The position numbers were made by a program, and so were the translations under genes. From Rana temporaria (taxonomy: Eukaryota; Chordata; Amphibia; Anura; Ranidae): 64,000 nt of DNA. The DNA lies in the NCBI RefSeq assembly GCF_905171775.1, contig NC_053490.1, forward strand, positions 461,725,143 through 461,789,142, in the 5' to 3' direction. Below the pieces are notes generated by a model. The model had not been told where the DNA came from and searched no databases. It was given only the letters and a program-made list of their open reading frames with translations. Of this stretch, positions 31,521 through 46,151 are shown one piece after another (the stretch's first letter is position 1; each line of letters begins with the position of its first letter).

Positions 31521-32905
31521 GTGTAATGTAAAGGGGTGCAGGGTGCTGTGTAATGTAAAGGGGTCCAGAGATGCAGGGTGCAGTGTAATGTAAAGGGGTC
31601 CAGAGATGCAGGGTGCTGGGTAATGTAAGTAGGCATGTGCAAAAGGGAAAATTTCGTTTCGTTTCGTTTTAATTCGTTATTTAATTAATTTCGTTAAGTT
31701 AGGTTCGTTACATGTGTTAAATTCGTTTTCGGAACTCGTTCGTTTTCGACCGAATTTCGAAAAATCCGGTCGAATTAGAAAATTCTCTCTTCGAATATAA
31801 TTTCGAAATTCGATCGGAATTCGAAAAAAAAAAAAAAATTCAAATTCCAAATCGAAAACCCGCGGACGAAATTCGATCGGAATTCCAAAAAACAAAAAAA
31901 AAAAATTCGAATTCCAAATCGAAAACCCGCGGACGAAATTCGATCGGAATTCAAAAAAAAAAAAAAAAAACATTTTTTTTTGAATTCCAAATCGAAAACC
32001 CGTGGACGAAATTCGATCGGAATTCGAAAAAAAAAAAAAATTCGAATTCCGATCGAATTTCGTCCGCGGGTTTTCGATTCGGAATCGAAAACGTTTGTTC
32101 GGATTCGGTAAATTCATTAATATTGCAATTCGGGAATTCGTATACATCCGAATGTCCGAATAAAGAAAAATTAGTCCGAATTTCGATTCGGAACGAAACG
32201 AAATGCACATGCCTAGGGTCCAGAGATGCAGGGTGCTGTGTAATGTAAAGGGGTCCAGAGATGCAGGGTGCCGTGTAATATAAAGGGGTCCAGAGGTGCG
32301 GTGCAGGTGCTGTGTTGAGTAAAGGCGTCCAGAGATGCAAGGTGCTGTGTTATGTAAAGGGCTCCAGAGATGCAGGGTGATGTGTAATGTAAAGGGGTCC
32401 AGAGATGCAGGGTGCTGTGTAATAAAAAGGGGTCCAGAGGTGTGGTGCAGGTGCTGTGTAATGTAAAGGGGTCCAGAGGTGTAGTTGTGGAGAGGGTGTA
32501 CAAAGTAGTGACAAAGAGATATTGAAGTATGAAGAGGTATGCAGGGGGCATAGTGGGGTGTTTTTACATTTTAATGCTGTGTAATGTAAAGGGGTCCAGA
32601 AATGCAGGGTGCTGTGTTATTTAAAGGGGTCCAGAGATGCAGGGTCCTGTGTAATGTAAAGGGGTCCAGAGATGCAGGGTGCTGTGTAATGTAAAGGGGT
32701 CCAGAGATGCAGGGTGCTGTGTTATGTAAAGGGCTCCAGAGATGCAGGGTGCTGTGTAATGTAAAGGGGTCCAGAGATGCAGGGTGCTGTGTAATGTAAA
32801 GGGGTCCAGAGGTGTAGTTGTGGAGAGGGTGTACACAGTAGTGACAAAAAGATATTGAAGTATGAAGAGGTATGCAGGGGGCATAGTGGGGTGTTTTTAC
32901 ATTTT
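31521..32905. repeat. 35-bp minisatellite (GGTGCTGTGTAATGTAAAGG), interrupted
   Basis: About four units before 31629 and about sixteen after 32216, each GGTGCTGTGTAATGTAAAGG plus GGTCCAGAGATGCAG. A larger duplication repeats the block GTTGTGGAGAGGGTGTACA at 32484 and 32817. ORFs on the minus strand are artefacts of the repeat. Confidence 0.85.
31630..32215. mobile_element. TAGGCATGTGCA palindromic element inside the minisatellite
   Basis: 586 bp, TAGGCATGTGC to GCACATGCCTA, with TTTCGTTTCGTTTCG near one end and its complement near the other. The inside holds three to four tandem copies of a 60-bp unit AATTCGATCGGAATTC, poly(A), AAATCGAAAACCCGCGGACG. The 177-codon minus-strand frame is a by-product of that unit. 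Confidence 0.75.
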
Positions 32906-32967
32906 AATGGGGGGGTGCCAGATATAGGTTCCACCCCGGGTGCCAAATGCTCTAGGTACGCCCCTGG

Positions 32968-33299
32968 TTGGTATGGGTTCTGATTTGTGTGGTTTTACAG
33001 CATGTTTTGTGTTCCATTAACAATTAATGGCACCGCAAATGTGACACACATTTTTCACGTATTCCAGTGTGCGTTCCTGTAATGCGTAGATGTGAATGGA
33101 ACCTACGCGGTGCACTGCAATACCAGGAATTGGGGACACTGAGGAGAAGCGGCCCTCACACACCAATGGCTGCTATAACTCCTTTACAATACAATTTGGG
33201 GAAACTATGTAATTGCTGTTTTGTAACTTTCCACATAAAATAAGTTTATATCAGCCAAGGTCGTGACCCTTTACACTCAGGAATAATCCTGTTTCATAA
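32968..33299. other. Spacer upstream of the polyubiquitin promoter
   Basis: Apart from a truncated CCAGTGTGCGTTCC repeat end near 33064 I see nothing here. Confidence 0.4.
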
Positions 33300-33782
33300 C
33301 CCCAATTCCAACACATTGAGGAAGAAATGACAACCAGGAAGTACACAGCAAGTCCTCTAACAGGACGTCTGGAATCTGCCCGCCAGCCCCAGCAACAACA
33401 TTGCGTCACATCCCGCCAATCAGCGAACAACACATCCCACCCCCCTCAGCAACTGCTGGAATCTTCTAGAGAACTAATCCGCCGTCTTCACCCCCCTCCG
33501 CCTGGTATCCCTCCGCGCCGGTGTTTTGTGAGGTAACGTATTTCTGTTACAAAAAACGTCTTTATCAAGCGGCAAAGCTTATTTTAATCGATATTTGTGA
33601 GTGTAGGCGGATAGAGGTGACTGACTTAGCGGGAAAGAGCGAGTATCTTCTAGGTATACGGGAGCCACCCCGCCCTGTTCTGAGGGCTAGGGATTCTTTA
33701 GTGGCGTAAGAGCACATGACTGGCGGGGCTGTGATGAGTCACCCGCCCGCTCTATAAATAGGAGGGGGACAGGAAGCCACCA
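33300..33782 (+). promoter_or_regulatory. Polyubiquitin promoter
   Basis: TATAAATA at 33753-33760 lies about 30 bp before the probable start. Upstream are an AP-1/MARE-like TGAGTCA (33735-33741), a heat-shock element-like GGAATCTTCTAGAGAAC (33458-33474, two perfect inverted NGAAN units with an imperfect third), and GCCAATCAG (CCAAT box, 33415-33423). Heat-shock elements and AP-1 sites are typical of stress-induced polyubiquitin genes. Confidence 0.75.
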
Positions 33783-33854
33783 GTATAACTGCGTAGAAGA
33801 CGAGCGTATTACTACAAGAGGGAGTTCATTTGTTGTTCTGAACATTGAGAGAAG
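33783..33854 (+). other. Polyubiquitin non-coding exon 1
   Basis: Start estimated from the TATA box. The exon ends in GAGAAG before the donor GTGAGA at 33855. An intron from 33855 to 36232 leads to the acceptor TTTTTGTAG just before the coding exon. A short 5' non-coding exon plus one intron is the usual polyubiquitin layout. Confidence 0.75.
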
Positions 33855-34519
33855 GTGAGAGGCCGGGGCTAGGGGTCTTTCTATAACATTGTACTATCAG
33901 TAGTGGGGGTTGGATTCAATGTTTTGTTTCTGTAGTTTTATTTGTATTATGCTCGCTGGGTTGGCTTTGCTTTTTAAGTTTTTTTTTTTTTTTTTGTGTG
34001 TTCTTGTTGATGTGCTGTTTTCTGCTGCCATGTTTAGCCCTTTGAAACTGATTACTTGTATGAATTACACAGAATCTGAGGCTGAATAATGTGGTGATTG
34101 AGCTCAATTGGGCCTTATCTGCACTGAATCCGCCTCAGAACCTGTTCAGGTTTAACGGGATGAGGTGGCAACCGCCCCCAGAAATGTAACCTTTCATTTT
34201 CTGGGTGAGGCTCCATTCCCTGAGATGAAGCTTTATCATGACGATCCTTATTGCAGCTCTAAAAATGAGATCCCGCGCTCTCTCCTATTATAGATTAGTG
34301 TATGGAGTCCCTTGTAGGTGGAATCTCTCAGTATTACAGCCCATGATACGGCGTTTTGGCTATGGAACTACATGTCCCAGCATGCCCGGATAGCCTGTTA
34401 AGCTGTTCTATTGTGGGACCAGGAACTCGGGGCCAGCTTAGGACCTTCCCCTTTAAGGCTGGGCAGAGTGCGTCTTTGTTACTCCTTCAACCCTCCCTGT
34501 CTCACCTCCCCGGTCCCTC

Positions 34520-34862
34520 CTCCCATGATTAACCCTTGTCCCACCTCCCGTGATTAACCCCTCCCTCATGTTTACCTCCCCCTGTCCCTCCTCCCATGAT
34601 TAACCCCTCCCTCATGTTTCCCCCCCCCCCCCTGTCCCACCTCCCATGATTAACCCTTGTCCCACCTCCCGTGATAACCCCTCCCTCATGTTTACCTCCC
34701 CCTCCCTCATGTTTACCTCCCCCTGTCCCACCTCTCATGTTTACCTCCCCCTGTCCCACCTCTCATGTTTACCTCCCCCTGTCCCACCTCTCATGTTTAC
34801 CTCCCCCTGTCCCACCTCTCATGTTTACCTCCCCCTGTCCCACCTCTCATGTTTACCTCCTC
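34520..34862. repeat. 27-bp minisatellite in the intron
   Basis: Units of CTCATGTTTACCTCCCCCTG plus TCCCACCT. The last six are near-identical, the earlier ones variable with CCCATGATTAACCC. ORFs on both strands are artefacts. Confidence 0.88.
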
Positions 34863-34896
34863 CATCCAATAGATGTGTATATCTACACACACTTGG

Positions 34897-35036
<140 letters not shown>

Positions 35037-36232
35037 GTGTGTATATGTATTTATTTTTCCCACTGCATAAAACAAGTTACTTCATTCTTCTGATTGCACA
35101 TGTGTTTTCTCTAGCACAAAAGTTGTTGTATAATCTGTGTTTTTTTTTTTTTTTTTTTCTTCTCCTCACCATATGCTTCATTTGGCATGCATGTCATCGG
35201 ATTTGTTGTAGATCCAAATGCCGTCCATGTTTTTATGACCTTGTACGTGTCTCAATTGAAAAACCATGCAGCTGCAAATTAAACTTGCATTTACAACTTT
35301 TTGTGAATGAAGCCTAAACTTTTTGTTACAGAATTATGCAATTCGGCTGAGCCCCCATTCACACCAGTGTGACTTGTCATGCAATTTGACAGTTCCAAAT
35401 TGCATGACATATATCGCACCCTATTGTCAGCAATGGAACCGTTCAAATTGGCTTGACTCCAATCTCGTAAGGCCGCACAGTTTAAAAAATATATATTTTT
35501 TTTTTGTGCTTTCTGGTGCTACTTGCATAGACAGCTGTACATGAAGTGGCACAGATGTCAGCCAAGTAGCACCTGAAATTGTGTTGAGCTGCTACTTTCT
35601 GTGAAGTAGCATCAATGTGGACCAGGGCTAAAGACAGGAGCAATGTTGCATGGCTACCAATAGAATTTTAGCTTTTATTTTCAAAGTGAACACTCTGAGC
35701 CTAGAGTTGTACAATGAGGGAAATTTACTGGGCCCCAGTTCACATCGGTGCAATTTGTCATGCGATTTGATGGTTCCAAATCGCATGGCAAGTCACAACC
35801 TATTGTGGGCAATGGCACTGTTCAAATTGGTGCGACTGACTTTGTCGTGCCGCACTAATTTGAAAAGTTCCTGCCTTATTTTTTTGTGATTTCAGGTGCT
35901 ACTTGCATAGACATATGTACATGAAGCTGCACAGATGTCAGCAAAGTAGCACCTGAAGTTGTGCTGACCTGCTACTTTGAAATCGTGCTACTGGAGCAGT
36001 TCTGCATTGCAACCAATAAGATTTTGGCTTTCATTTTCAAAGCTGTTCAACGTTGATACTCGCAATCTAGAAGTTGATGGGTTAGTATGCACAGCTGCTC
36101 TGGTTTTACTAAATTCTCTCTATTGTACAGTAATTAAAAGCTTTGATTGCTGAAAAGTCTTCTAGTTGGTGTGGTATGATGTCTTTATTGATTATGCAGA
36201 ATTTGCTCTAAATTATACTTTTGTTTTTGTAG

Positions 36233-38752
<2,520 letters not shown>

Positions 38753-38850
38753 ACCTCAGACTTTTATCACACATTGCTATGTTGCACTGTATTGTTGTTT
38801 GCTGCGGTACTGACCCGTATAGTAAAATAAAGTTTGTTGCACACTGAACA
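38753..38850 (+). terminator. Polyubiquitin 3' UTR and poly(A) signal
   Basis: AATAAA at 38826-38831, followed within 25 bases by a T-rich tract (TTGTTTTTTTTTCTTGTGTG) typical of a cleavage-site downstream element. The 3' UTR is only about 100 bases. Confidence 0.88.
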
Positions 38851-39743
38851 ACTTGTTTTTTTTTCTTGTGTGTCTTATGTAAGATGTTCCTTGTGATGGG
38901 AGCCCAGGGTAGTCTCAATTTTCCTAAAGAAAGAATTGTCCAAAGTGACCAATCTTTTAATGGTGAATTCTGGTTAACAATAATGCAAAAGTTCAGCAAT
39001 TAAAATGTTTGGTAACTTTGGGCAACTTTTTTTATTTTATTAACCCTAAAGGCCATTTCATACCAGGCTGAAATGCTGCAGTGCATTAACAATATTTATT
39101 GCATTAGGAAAGCCTAATTTATTTGACTGGGCTACCTAATTCTCCACACAATCTGAAATTTTACATTATTAGCTGTATGCTGCAACACATGCTCTGCAAT
39201 ATGGTTGCAATCAGAAAGGTGCTTTGTGGTACCAGTTACAGTGCCTTGTGGTAAAGCATGGGTTTTTGCAGCCTAATGGTTCAATAGAGCTCAATTTATT
39301 TGTATCAAGACATTGAAAAGCTGAAGCACTTGTTAATGGGTGGAGTTGGCTAAATGTGGCCCTATACATGGGGGGGGGGGGGGGGGTTGGGTTTTATTTT
39401 ATAATATAATACAGGTCTTCAATTTACATACTATTTGGTCAAATCCCCCCCCCCATGCTGAAAGTGGTTTGGTTCTCCAATAGCTGCAACGTTTTTAAAG
39501 GAAGTGGGCGATTGGGAGTATTTAAAGCAAAACTTTATTTTTAGTTTTAGAATCTGGAGGATTGGAACTTATTGGCAAGTGTTTTAGTCTGTTCCCACTG
39601 GATAGACTTGCTACTAGCACCAGATCTTTTGCACTTCAGTTTTAGTAAGTCAACCCCAGTATGTGTCGTGTCACGTCACTTGTAGTATCACTTCTAGTGA
39701 TCACATGATTAAAGGTTTGATTAAATGTTTGGCTTCATCCAAA
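38851..39743. other. Intergenic spacer downstream of polyubiquitin
   Basis: No gene. A poly(G) run lies at 39370-39387. Confidence 0.5.
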
Positions 39744-40440
39744 AGTCCTCGTTCACGGTGTAGGCGGGTTTGAAATTGTGCGAGTGCAGCTGAACTTGCA
39801 CAATCTTAAACCTGCGTTTCAGTACGAGTTTGGGTGTGATTTGACAGGCATATGTGCGTACATGCAGATGTCTATAAAATTGCCTTTAAAGCCTCAAAGT
39901 AGTGCAGAAACTACTTTTGGAAATCTGTGCAGCGCTGCAAAGTCAGTGTCGCACGGCTTTTGGACAGTGCCATTTCTGGCAATGGGCTACAATTTGACAT
40001 TGGCTCAATGTGAACAGGGGCAAAGGAGCAGTTTTCTATTTGTTTAGTCATCTGGTGCTCCTGATTAATTGCTAGTTGAGTTTAGTGACATGGTTGAGCT
40101 GAGTTTAGTGACATGGTTGAGCTATCTACTTCCTGTGTCGCTCTTGCTAAGCACATGTTCACGTTGGGCCAATTTTACATGTCAAATCGGTCGCTATTGC
40201 TGGCAATGGCACTGTCTGAATTGGTGCAACGCCGACTTTGCGGCATTGGACCCAACCCTCAAAGGTATTTCCTGGATGACTTTGGGTGCAACTTTGAATA
40301 GACGTCTGTGCATGAACCTGCATTGATTGTCAAATTGCCACCCAAAGTCTGACTGCATTGCCTGTTTTAAATTGTGCGAGTTCAGCTGGATGTGCATGAT
40401 TCAAACCCGCCCCTTCAATATGATGCCCCGGGCTTAAAGT
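39744..40440. repeat. Two degenerate TTCACGGTG/TTCACGTTGG miniature elements
   Basis: 39744-40022 (CTCGTTCACGGTG to CAATGTGAACAGGGGC) and about 40135-40440 share TTGTGCGAGT(T)CAGCTG and CTTTGAATAGACGTCTGTGC-like blocks with 35350 and 25133. No coding content. Confidence 0.5.
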
Positions 40441-40730
40441 TGTATTCAACCAACAATTTAATATTGCAGCTTGACAATCATTAGCTGTAAAGCCTGCATT
40501 AGGCTTTTTCCCGTGTGTTCCCCCCCCCCCCCTCACTTGGTGGGTCTGGCCAGTACTGACCACCTGTATCGGTGCCCTCCACTCTGGATGAAGGATCATG
40601 GACTCTTTTGGGAAAACGACTTGTTCTGTTAAATAATCGCTGGCTCTCCAGGTCAAAATGGAGCTTTAAAAAAACAAATGCAGACTATCAGAACTGGTAA
40701 CCTGCAATAGAATGGTTTGATTTATTGTGT
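40441..40730. other. Intergenic spacer
   Basis: No feature recognised. Confidence 0.4.
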
Positions 40731-41926
40731 TTAACTACTTAAAGACCTGCGTATTGTAAATGTACGTCCTCTTTTTAAACATGGATATCTCAGTAACGGC
40801 AGCAGCTGCTGCCACAACTGAGATATCCATGTTTTCAGCGGGCGGCCGTGTAAACGATAACGGCGGATTCGCCGCGAGATCGCCGTTATCGGTGGCGGTA
40901 GAGGGGGCCCCCCCCCCTCCCGCTGCTTTTCCGCGCCTTCCGCCGCTTTACCGGAGCCGTCGGTAGCGGCGGAGGAGATCCGATGCTGCCGCCTGGAGAG
41001 CGAGGACTTGAGTGAGGGCAAGATGGCCCCCACCCGTCCTCATAGCTCTGCTGGGCGGAAGTGACGTCAAAACGTCAGTCCCGCCCAGCCTCTTAAAGAG
41101 ACAATTTTTTTTTTTGTCTTTTTTTTTTTTAAATGACAAATTTCTTTTTTTTTTTTTCATTTAAGCCTAAATATGAGATGTGAGGTCTTTTTGACCCCAG
41201 ATCTCATATTTAAGAGGACCTGTCATGCTTTTTTCTATTACAAGGGATGTTTACATTCCTTGTAATAGGAATAAAAGTGATCATTTTTTTTATTTTTTAT
41301 ATTTTAGTGTAAAAAATAATAAAATCAATAAAATTAAATAAGAAAACAAAAAAAAAATGTTTTAAAGCGCCCCGTCCTGACGAGCTCGCGCGCAGAAGCG
41401 AACGCATACGCAAATAGCGCCCGCATATGAAAACGGTGTTCAAATCACACAAGTGAGGTATCGCCGCGATCGTTAGAGCGAGAGCAATAATTATAGCCCT
41501 GGAGCTACTCTGTAGCTCAAAAAATGCAACTTATAGAATTTTTTAAACGTCGCCTATCTAGATTTTTAAGGGTAAAAGTTTGACGCCATGCCACGAGCGG
41601 GCGCAATTTTAAAGCGTGACATGTTGGGTATCATTTTACTCGGCGTAACATTATCTTTCACAATATATAAAAAAATTGGGCCAAATTTATTGTCTTATTT
41701 TAATTCAAAAAAGTGAATTTTTTCCAAAAAAAGTGCGCTTGTAAGACTGCTGCGCAAATACGGTGTGACAAAAAGTATTGCGATGACCGCCATTTTATTC
41801 TCTAGGGTGTTAGAAAAAAATATATATATAATGTTTGGGGGTTTTAAGTAATTTTCTAGCAGAAAAAACTGTTTTAGTCTTGCAAACAATAAATCTGAAA
41901 AACACCTAAGGTCTTTAAGTGGTTAA
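40731..41926 (+). mobile_element. TTAA element, GATATCTCAGTAACGGC family, full copy
   Basis: 1196 bp, TTAACTACTTAAAGACC to GGTCTTTAAGTGGTTAA. Internal landmarks: the hairpin GATATCTCAGTAACGGCAGC and its complement (40786-40830), paired CTCATATTT blocks around 41170-41210, and TGTTTACATTCCTTGTAATA (about 41248). Related or partial copies at 44075, 46152, 50281/51446 and 60914. No protein. Confidence 0.78.
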
Positions 41927-42370
41927 TATTGCTTGGATGAGATTACCTTCTAATAAGTAGTTTAACTATGAGGCAAGTCTAAACTCTCTGTAGCTTAGGC
42001 TGGCCATAGACGGCTTGAATTTCTGCTGATATTGCCAAAGTTTGAGCTGTAGGTGGAGTTACAAGTGCTACTACCTGGGTTGACAAGTTCAGCTTAAAAA
42101 AAAAAAAAAAAAATTCCTTGGCTGCATGGAAAATGCCAACAGACTATTTTTTAAATTTGGAAAAGCTGGGTCTCATGAAGGTCTCCATCACAAAACTCCC
42201 TAGGACTAACGCTGCCCATCAATACAATTTTCTTATTCAATTTCCTTTTAGCTTCAACTATGTAGTGCGAGGGCCTGCCTGATGACATACCAATGGAAAG
42301 TGTTTAGGTTTGACGTCACATTATATGGTTTTGGTAAACTTAAAGGAAAATTGTATAATCTATGACCAAC
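41927..42370. repeat. Degenerate GCTGGCCATAGA repeat
   Basis: AGGCTGGCCATAGACGG at 41998 and TCTATGACCAACTT near 42369 are a weak inverted pair. A poly(A) run is at 42096-42112. Confidence 0.4.
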
Positions 42371-42984
42371 TTTCTTTAGATGCCAGGATGTAAAATATTA
42401 AAGTAATCTTAATTAGAACATCAAGGCATTCCATAGGCTTAAAAACAAGTGCACCAGGAATGGTTATTTACAATTTGTCACACTCGACTACCGCATAAGA
42501 TGGGACCAGCCTGGCTGTTTGTGTTCCTACACTCTGCAGCAAGTGACTACGTTTTGGCATCAGCAGGTAGCGACCACTCTGTTCGCACATGGTGTCAGAG
42601 GCGCAGCGGAGGACTGTCTGTCCCGAATGGAAGCAAACATTCATTGGTGAGGCTGCATTTGGGCACTCCATGGGCAGGGAAAAGGGGATGGCAAAGTGAG
42701 GTTTCGCCTAGGGTGTTAAAACTGCCCAGTGATTGGACGAATGGCGGTCACATGCAGTGGCAGGGCTGGATTACTCTGGGCGTCCGCCGCTGTCTTCTCT
42801 TCCTCCGCTCTGGACTATCTTCCCTTTCTACATTGTGGCAGCCACTCTGACGCCACCTCTACCCCGGTTCCCACATGCAATGAAATGACATCTCCAGGGA
42901 ATCGGATCTGCCTGACCAAGTGAACTGTGGTATGTGAAACGGATGTACACTACACATACAGAGCATCACTGTCTCCCTAACTTA
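42371..42984. other. Intergenic spacer
   Basis: No feature recognised. The short ORFs have no recognisable domain. Confidence 0.4.
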
Positions 42985-43195
42985 TCCTGAATGTCCCTGT
43001 CACCCCAATGTTCCTCCTCCTGTCCCCCCACGTATCCTAAATGTCCCCTCCCACTTCAAAATGCCCCTTCTCTCACATATCCCCAATGTCCCTCCTGTCC
43101 CATCACTTATCCCAAATGTTGCCCCCTCTCCTACAAATGTTTCTCCTTTCCTGTCATGCATCCCAAATGTTCCAACTCTCCCCCAAGTTAGAAAT
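42985..43195. repeat. Minisatellite of about 30 bp, pyrimidine-rich
   Basis: Degenerate copies of AATGTCCCTCCTGTCCC plus ATCACTTATCCC. Confidence 0.7.
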
Positions 43196-43876
43196 TAGCA
43201 CATTGTGCGCCCCCCCCCCATATTTAGCACCAATGCCACATTAACTTGGCACCAATATCATTGCCTATACCCCCTCATTGCACTAATGCCCCCTCTCCCC
43301 ACCTAACATCTCCTACTGTAAGCTGTAGCTGCTGTTCTTCAGCAGCCCCTCTCTCTGATACTTTGCAGGTGGGAAGAGAGGATTTGGGGGTGGGAGGAGA
43401 GCTCTTACTGGAAGGTGAGTTGTAAACTGTCCTGTGAGACATGCATTCCTGAGCCCTGCAATCTGTGTGTAGCACACTCGAAATTGGGGCGCAAACAAAC
43501 TGAAAAAAAATCAATTGCCGCCACGGTGCCCATAAAACGCAGCCAGTTTGTGCCCCCAATTGCCACCAGTTTTCCCCCAGCACTTGCCTTTCTCGGTCAG
43601 CACTATCCTCTCCACGCTGCCTCGATGTCGCTTCAGCCAATCGGGTGACCGGTAACCAGACCCGGTGCACCTGATTGGCTGAGAGGCAGGTCAGTGTCAG
43701 GGAAGTGATTCCCTAATGCATCACTGTTTAACCAGGGAAACGCACAGTCTGTGCGCCCTCTGGCTAACCATTTAGAAGTTGTTTAGAGCCTGCGGGCTCT
43801 AATCGGGAAGCCTATTAGAGCATTTCGCTCTAATCAGGCACTTCCAAAACACGCCCACCGCTGACTCTGTTAAACT
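43196..43876. other. Intergenic spacer
   Basis: No gene or clear repeat seen. ORFs lack any recognisable domain. Confidence 0.4.
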
Positions 43877-44071
43877 ACGTCTTTATTGGATAAAATCAGA
43901 TCAAAACATAATCCAAAATGGTGCAGTCAAGATGAAAAAGTGGACAACAGGACAAAAAATGGCTAACATGTTTCACATCGTAAGATGCTTACTCATACCT
44001 ATTGCCACTTTTTCATCTTGAATGCACCATTTTGGATTATGTTTTGATCTGATTTTATCCAATAAAGACGT
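43877..44071 (+). repeat. Foldback repeat with opposed poly(A)-like signals
   Basis: Arms 43877-43942 and 44006-44071 pair almost perfectly (CGTCTTTATTGGATAAAATC and complement), so AATAAAG appears at both ends facing outward. The centre has ACATGTTTCACATC and GATGCTTACTCATA. It continues at 45133 after a nested TTAA element and is related to 57810-58120. Confidence 0.75.
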
Positions 44072-44074
44072 TGT

Positions 44075-45132
44075 TTAACCACTTAACAACCGAGGACGTC
44101 CTAGACTCTGTGCGGTGATATCTGAATAATGCCTGCAGCTACAGGCATCATTCACATATAACCGTCTTCAGCCGCCAATTCTCTGCACGATGAGAACAAT
44201 CAAAGCGGCAGTTCCGCCGCTTGATAGTTCTTATAGGCATCGGGAGGTGACGTCCCCCTCCCGCTGCCATCCAGGCTCTCCCGTACCATCGGGGGCCCGG
44301 AGAACGAATTGGCTGGTGCTGGCTGGGAAGCATAGAGATGACTGGTGACCAGATGGTCGCCAGTCATCTCTATGACCGCCGGAGGCCCGGGTGCGACGTT
44401 ATGGCGTCAAGCCCGGGTACCTGGAAGTAAACAAAGCCGCAATCGTGGCTGTCGGCATGAGATTGGTGATTTTTTTTTTTTTTTTTTTGATCTCGTGCTT
44501 GTAAGCCTGGAGGAGAGATGTGGGGTCTTATTGACCCCACATCTCTCCATAAAAAGGACCTGTCAGTGATTCCTATTACAAGGGATGTTTACATTCCTTG
44601 TAATAGGAATAAAAGTGATAAAAAAAAAAAAAAACGCCCCTCCCCCAATAGCTCGTGCTCAGAAGCGAACACGCATGCAAGTCCCGCCCACATATGCAAA
44701 CGCCGTTCAAACCCCACATGTGAGGTATCGTTCTAGTACTAGACCTCCTCTGTAACTCGAAAATAGTGACCTGTAAAAAATGTTAAAGCGTCGCCTATGG
44801 AGATTTTTAAGTACCAAAGTTTGGCGCCATTCCATGAGTTTGCGCAATTTTAAAGCGTGACATGTTAATTATCTATTTACTCGGCGTAACATCATCTTTC
44901 ACATTATACAAAAAAATTGGTCTAACTTTACTGTTTTGTTATTTTTTTACTTCATGAAAAAAATTATTGCGCAAATACCGTGCGAGGGAAAAAAAAGTTG
45001 CAATGACCACCATTTTATTCCCTAGGGTGTCTGCTAAAATATATATATATATATATATATAAATGTGAAATTGAGATTTTTTTTTCATGAAGGAGAGAAG
45101 TGTCAAAATAGGCCTGGTGGTCAAGTGGTTAA
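44075..45132 (+). mobile_element. TTAA element, GATATC family, nested in the foldback
   Basis: TTAACCACTTAACAACCGAGG to GGTGGTCAAGTGGTTAA, TTAA at 44075-44078 and 45129-45132. The unoccupied target GTTTAAGGAGTGCGGCAGTC exists at 58084-58103, confirming the TTAA duplication. Shares TGTTTACATTCCTTGTAATA with 40731-41926. Confidence 0.85.
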
Positions 45133-45394
45133 CAGAGTGCGACAGTCCAGGATTTTTTCCAATTCTATGCACCTGTCGGTTTCAGTAGGGTGGAAGCAAT
45201 CCGAGGGGTCAGTAGCTTTTAGAGCAGTGTTATTCCTTCACCACTGTTATTCAGATGGCCAGCACTCAACAGGGGGCCGGACATCTGAATAGTGGGCAGC
45301 AGCGGCAACAATACATAGATTCATGCAATAAATGAATCTATGTATTGTTGATTGATGGGTGCAGGAGAGAGGGGGCGGCACTCCTGCGCCCACT
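45133..45394 (+). repeat. Right part of the split foldback, then spacer
   Basis: 45136-45225 matches the complement of 57737-57809 and the end of 58096-58120 (GAGTGCGACAGTCCAGGA, GGGTGGAAGCAATCC). A short inverted pair TTCAGATGGCC/GGACATCTGAA lies at 45250-45289. Confidence 0.6.
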
Positions 45395-45640
45395 ATGGAC
45401 ACTGCGCAGCGCACTCCTGAACGCTTTGCACTTTTGAGCTCTTCCCTCTGCATGTAGTGCACTCCTGAATCCTGCACTCTGTACATAGGACAGTCCTGAT
45501 CTTTGCACTCAGTACGTAGTAGAATCTTAATCTTTTCTCTTTGTGTATAGCACCCTCCTAATCTTTGCACTCTGTACGTAGCTCACTACTGAATTCTGCA
45601 CAGTGTACGCAGTACACTCCTGAGCCCTTCACTCTGTATT
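45395..45640. repeat. Minisatellite of about 31 bp
   Basis: Degenerate copies of CACTCCTGAATCCTGCACTC plus TGTACATAG. Confidence 0.75.
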
Positions 45641-46151
45641 AATTGCACTCTAAATTGGTCTCTGACCATCTCCTGTACCATATCTGCAGTCTGAACATTT
45701 ACTTTGTCTGCAGTCACTTATCATCTACTGTAGAATCTCTGCAGTCTCTGGCCCTCTCCTATAGTATGTCCTTGCAGTCTCCTGTAGTATGTCTAGCACT
45801 AAATAATATTCACAACTCTTACGTCTGGGTTATTATTGGCTGCCTGCTCTGCTGTGTATAGGTGCTCCTCATTATTTACAACCCAAGTCTCTGATTGGCT
45901 GCCCGCAGCCTTTTATTATTGGCTGATGCTGAGAAGCTATCTCTTTAAATACTGTAATCAAAGAGATATCTCAGATCTAACCAATAATAATTACTGCTAC
46001 ACACAGAAGGTTTTTTATCTTAATGCATAGATTGCATCAAGATAAACAAAAACTGCCTTTACATCTCCTTTAAGTCATTAAGGTTTTTGAGGCTATTTGG
46101 TAACTCTAACGTTCAGCTCCCTACAAAAATGTGTGTCACTTTTATTGATGT
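45641..46151. other. Intergenic spacer
   Basis: No feature recognised. Confidence 0.4.

Larger units (their letters stand above)
31078..32967. mobile_element. CCAGAGGCATAC-ended element expanded by a minisatellite
   Basis: Left CCAGAGGCATACTA and right TAGGTACGCCCCTGG form imperfect inverted ends. Between them lies a GC-rich part, then a 35-bp minisatellite, itself interrupted by the palindrome 31630-32215. Confidence 0.5.

Noticed and set aside
31677..32551. Phe/Arg-rich and Thr/Pro-rich minus-strand ORFs of 112-177 codons
   Set aside because: Translations of the internal 60-bp repeat and of the 35-bp minisatellite.
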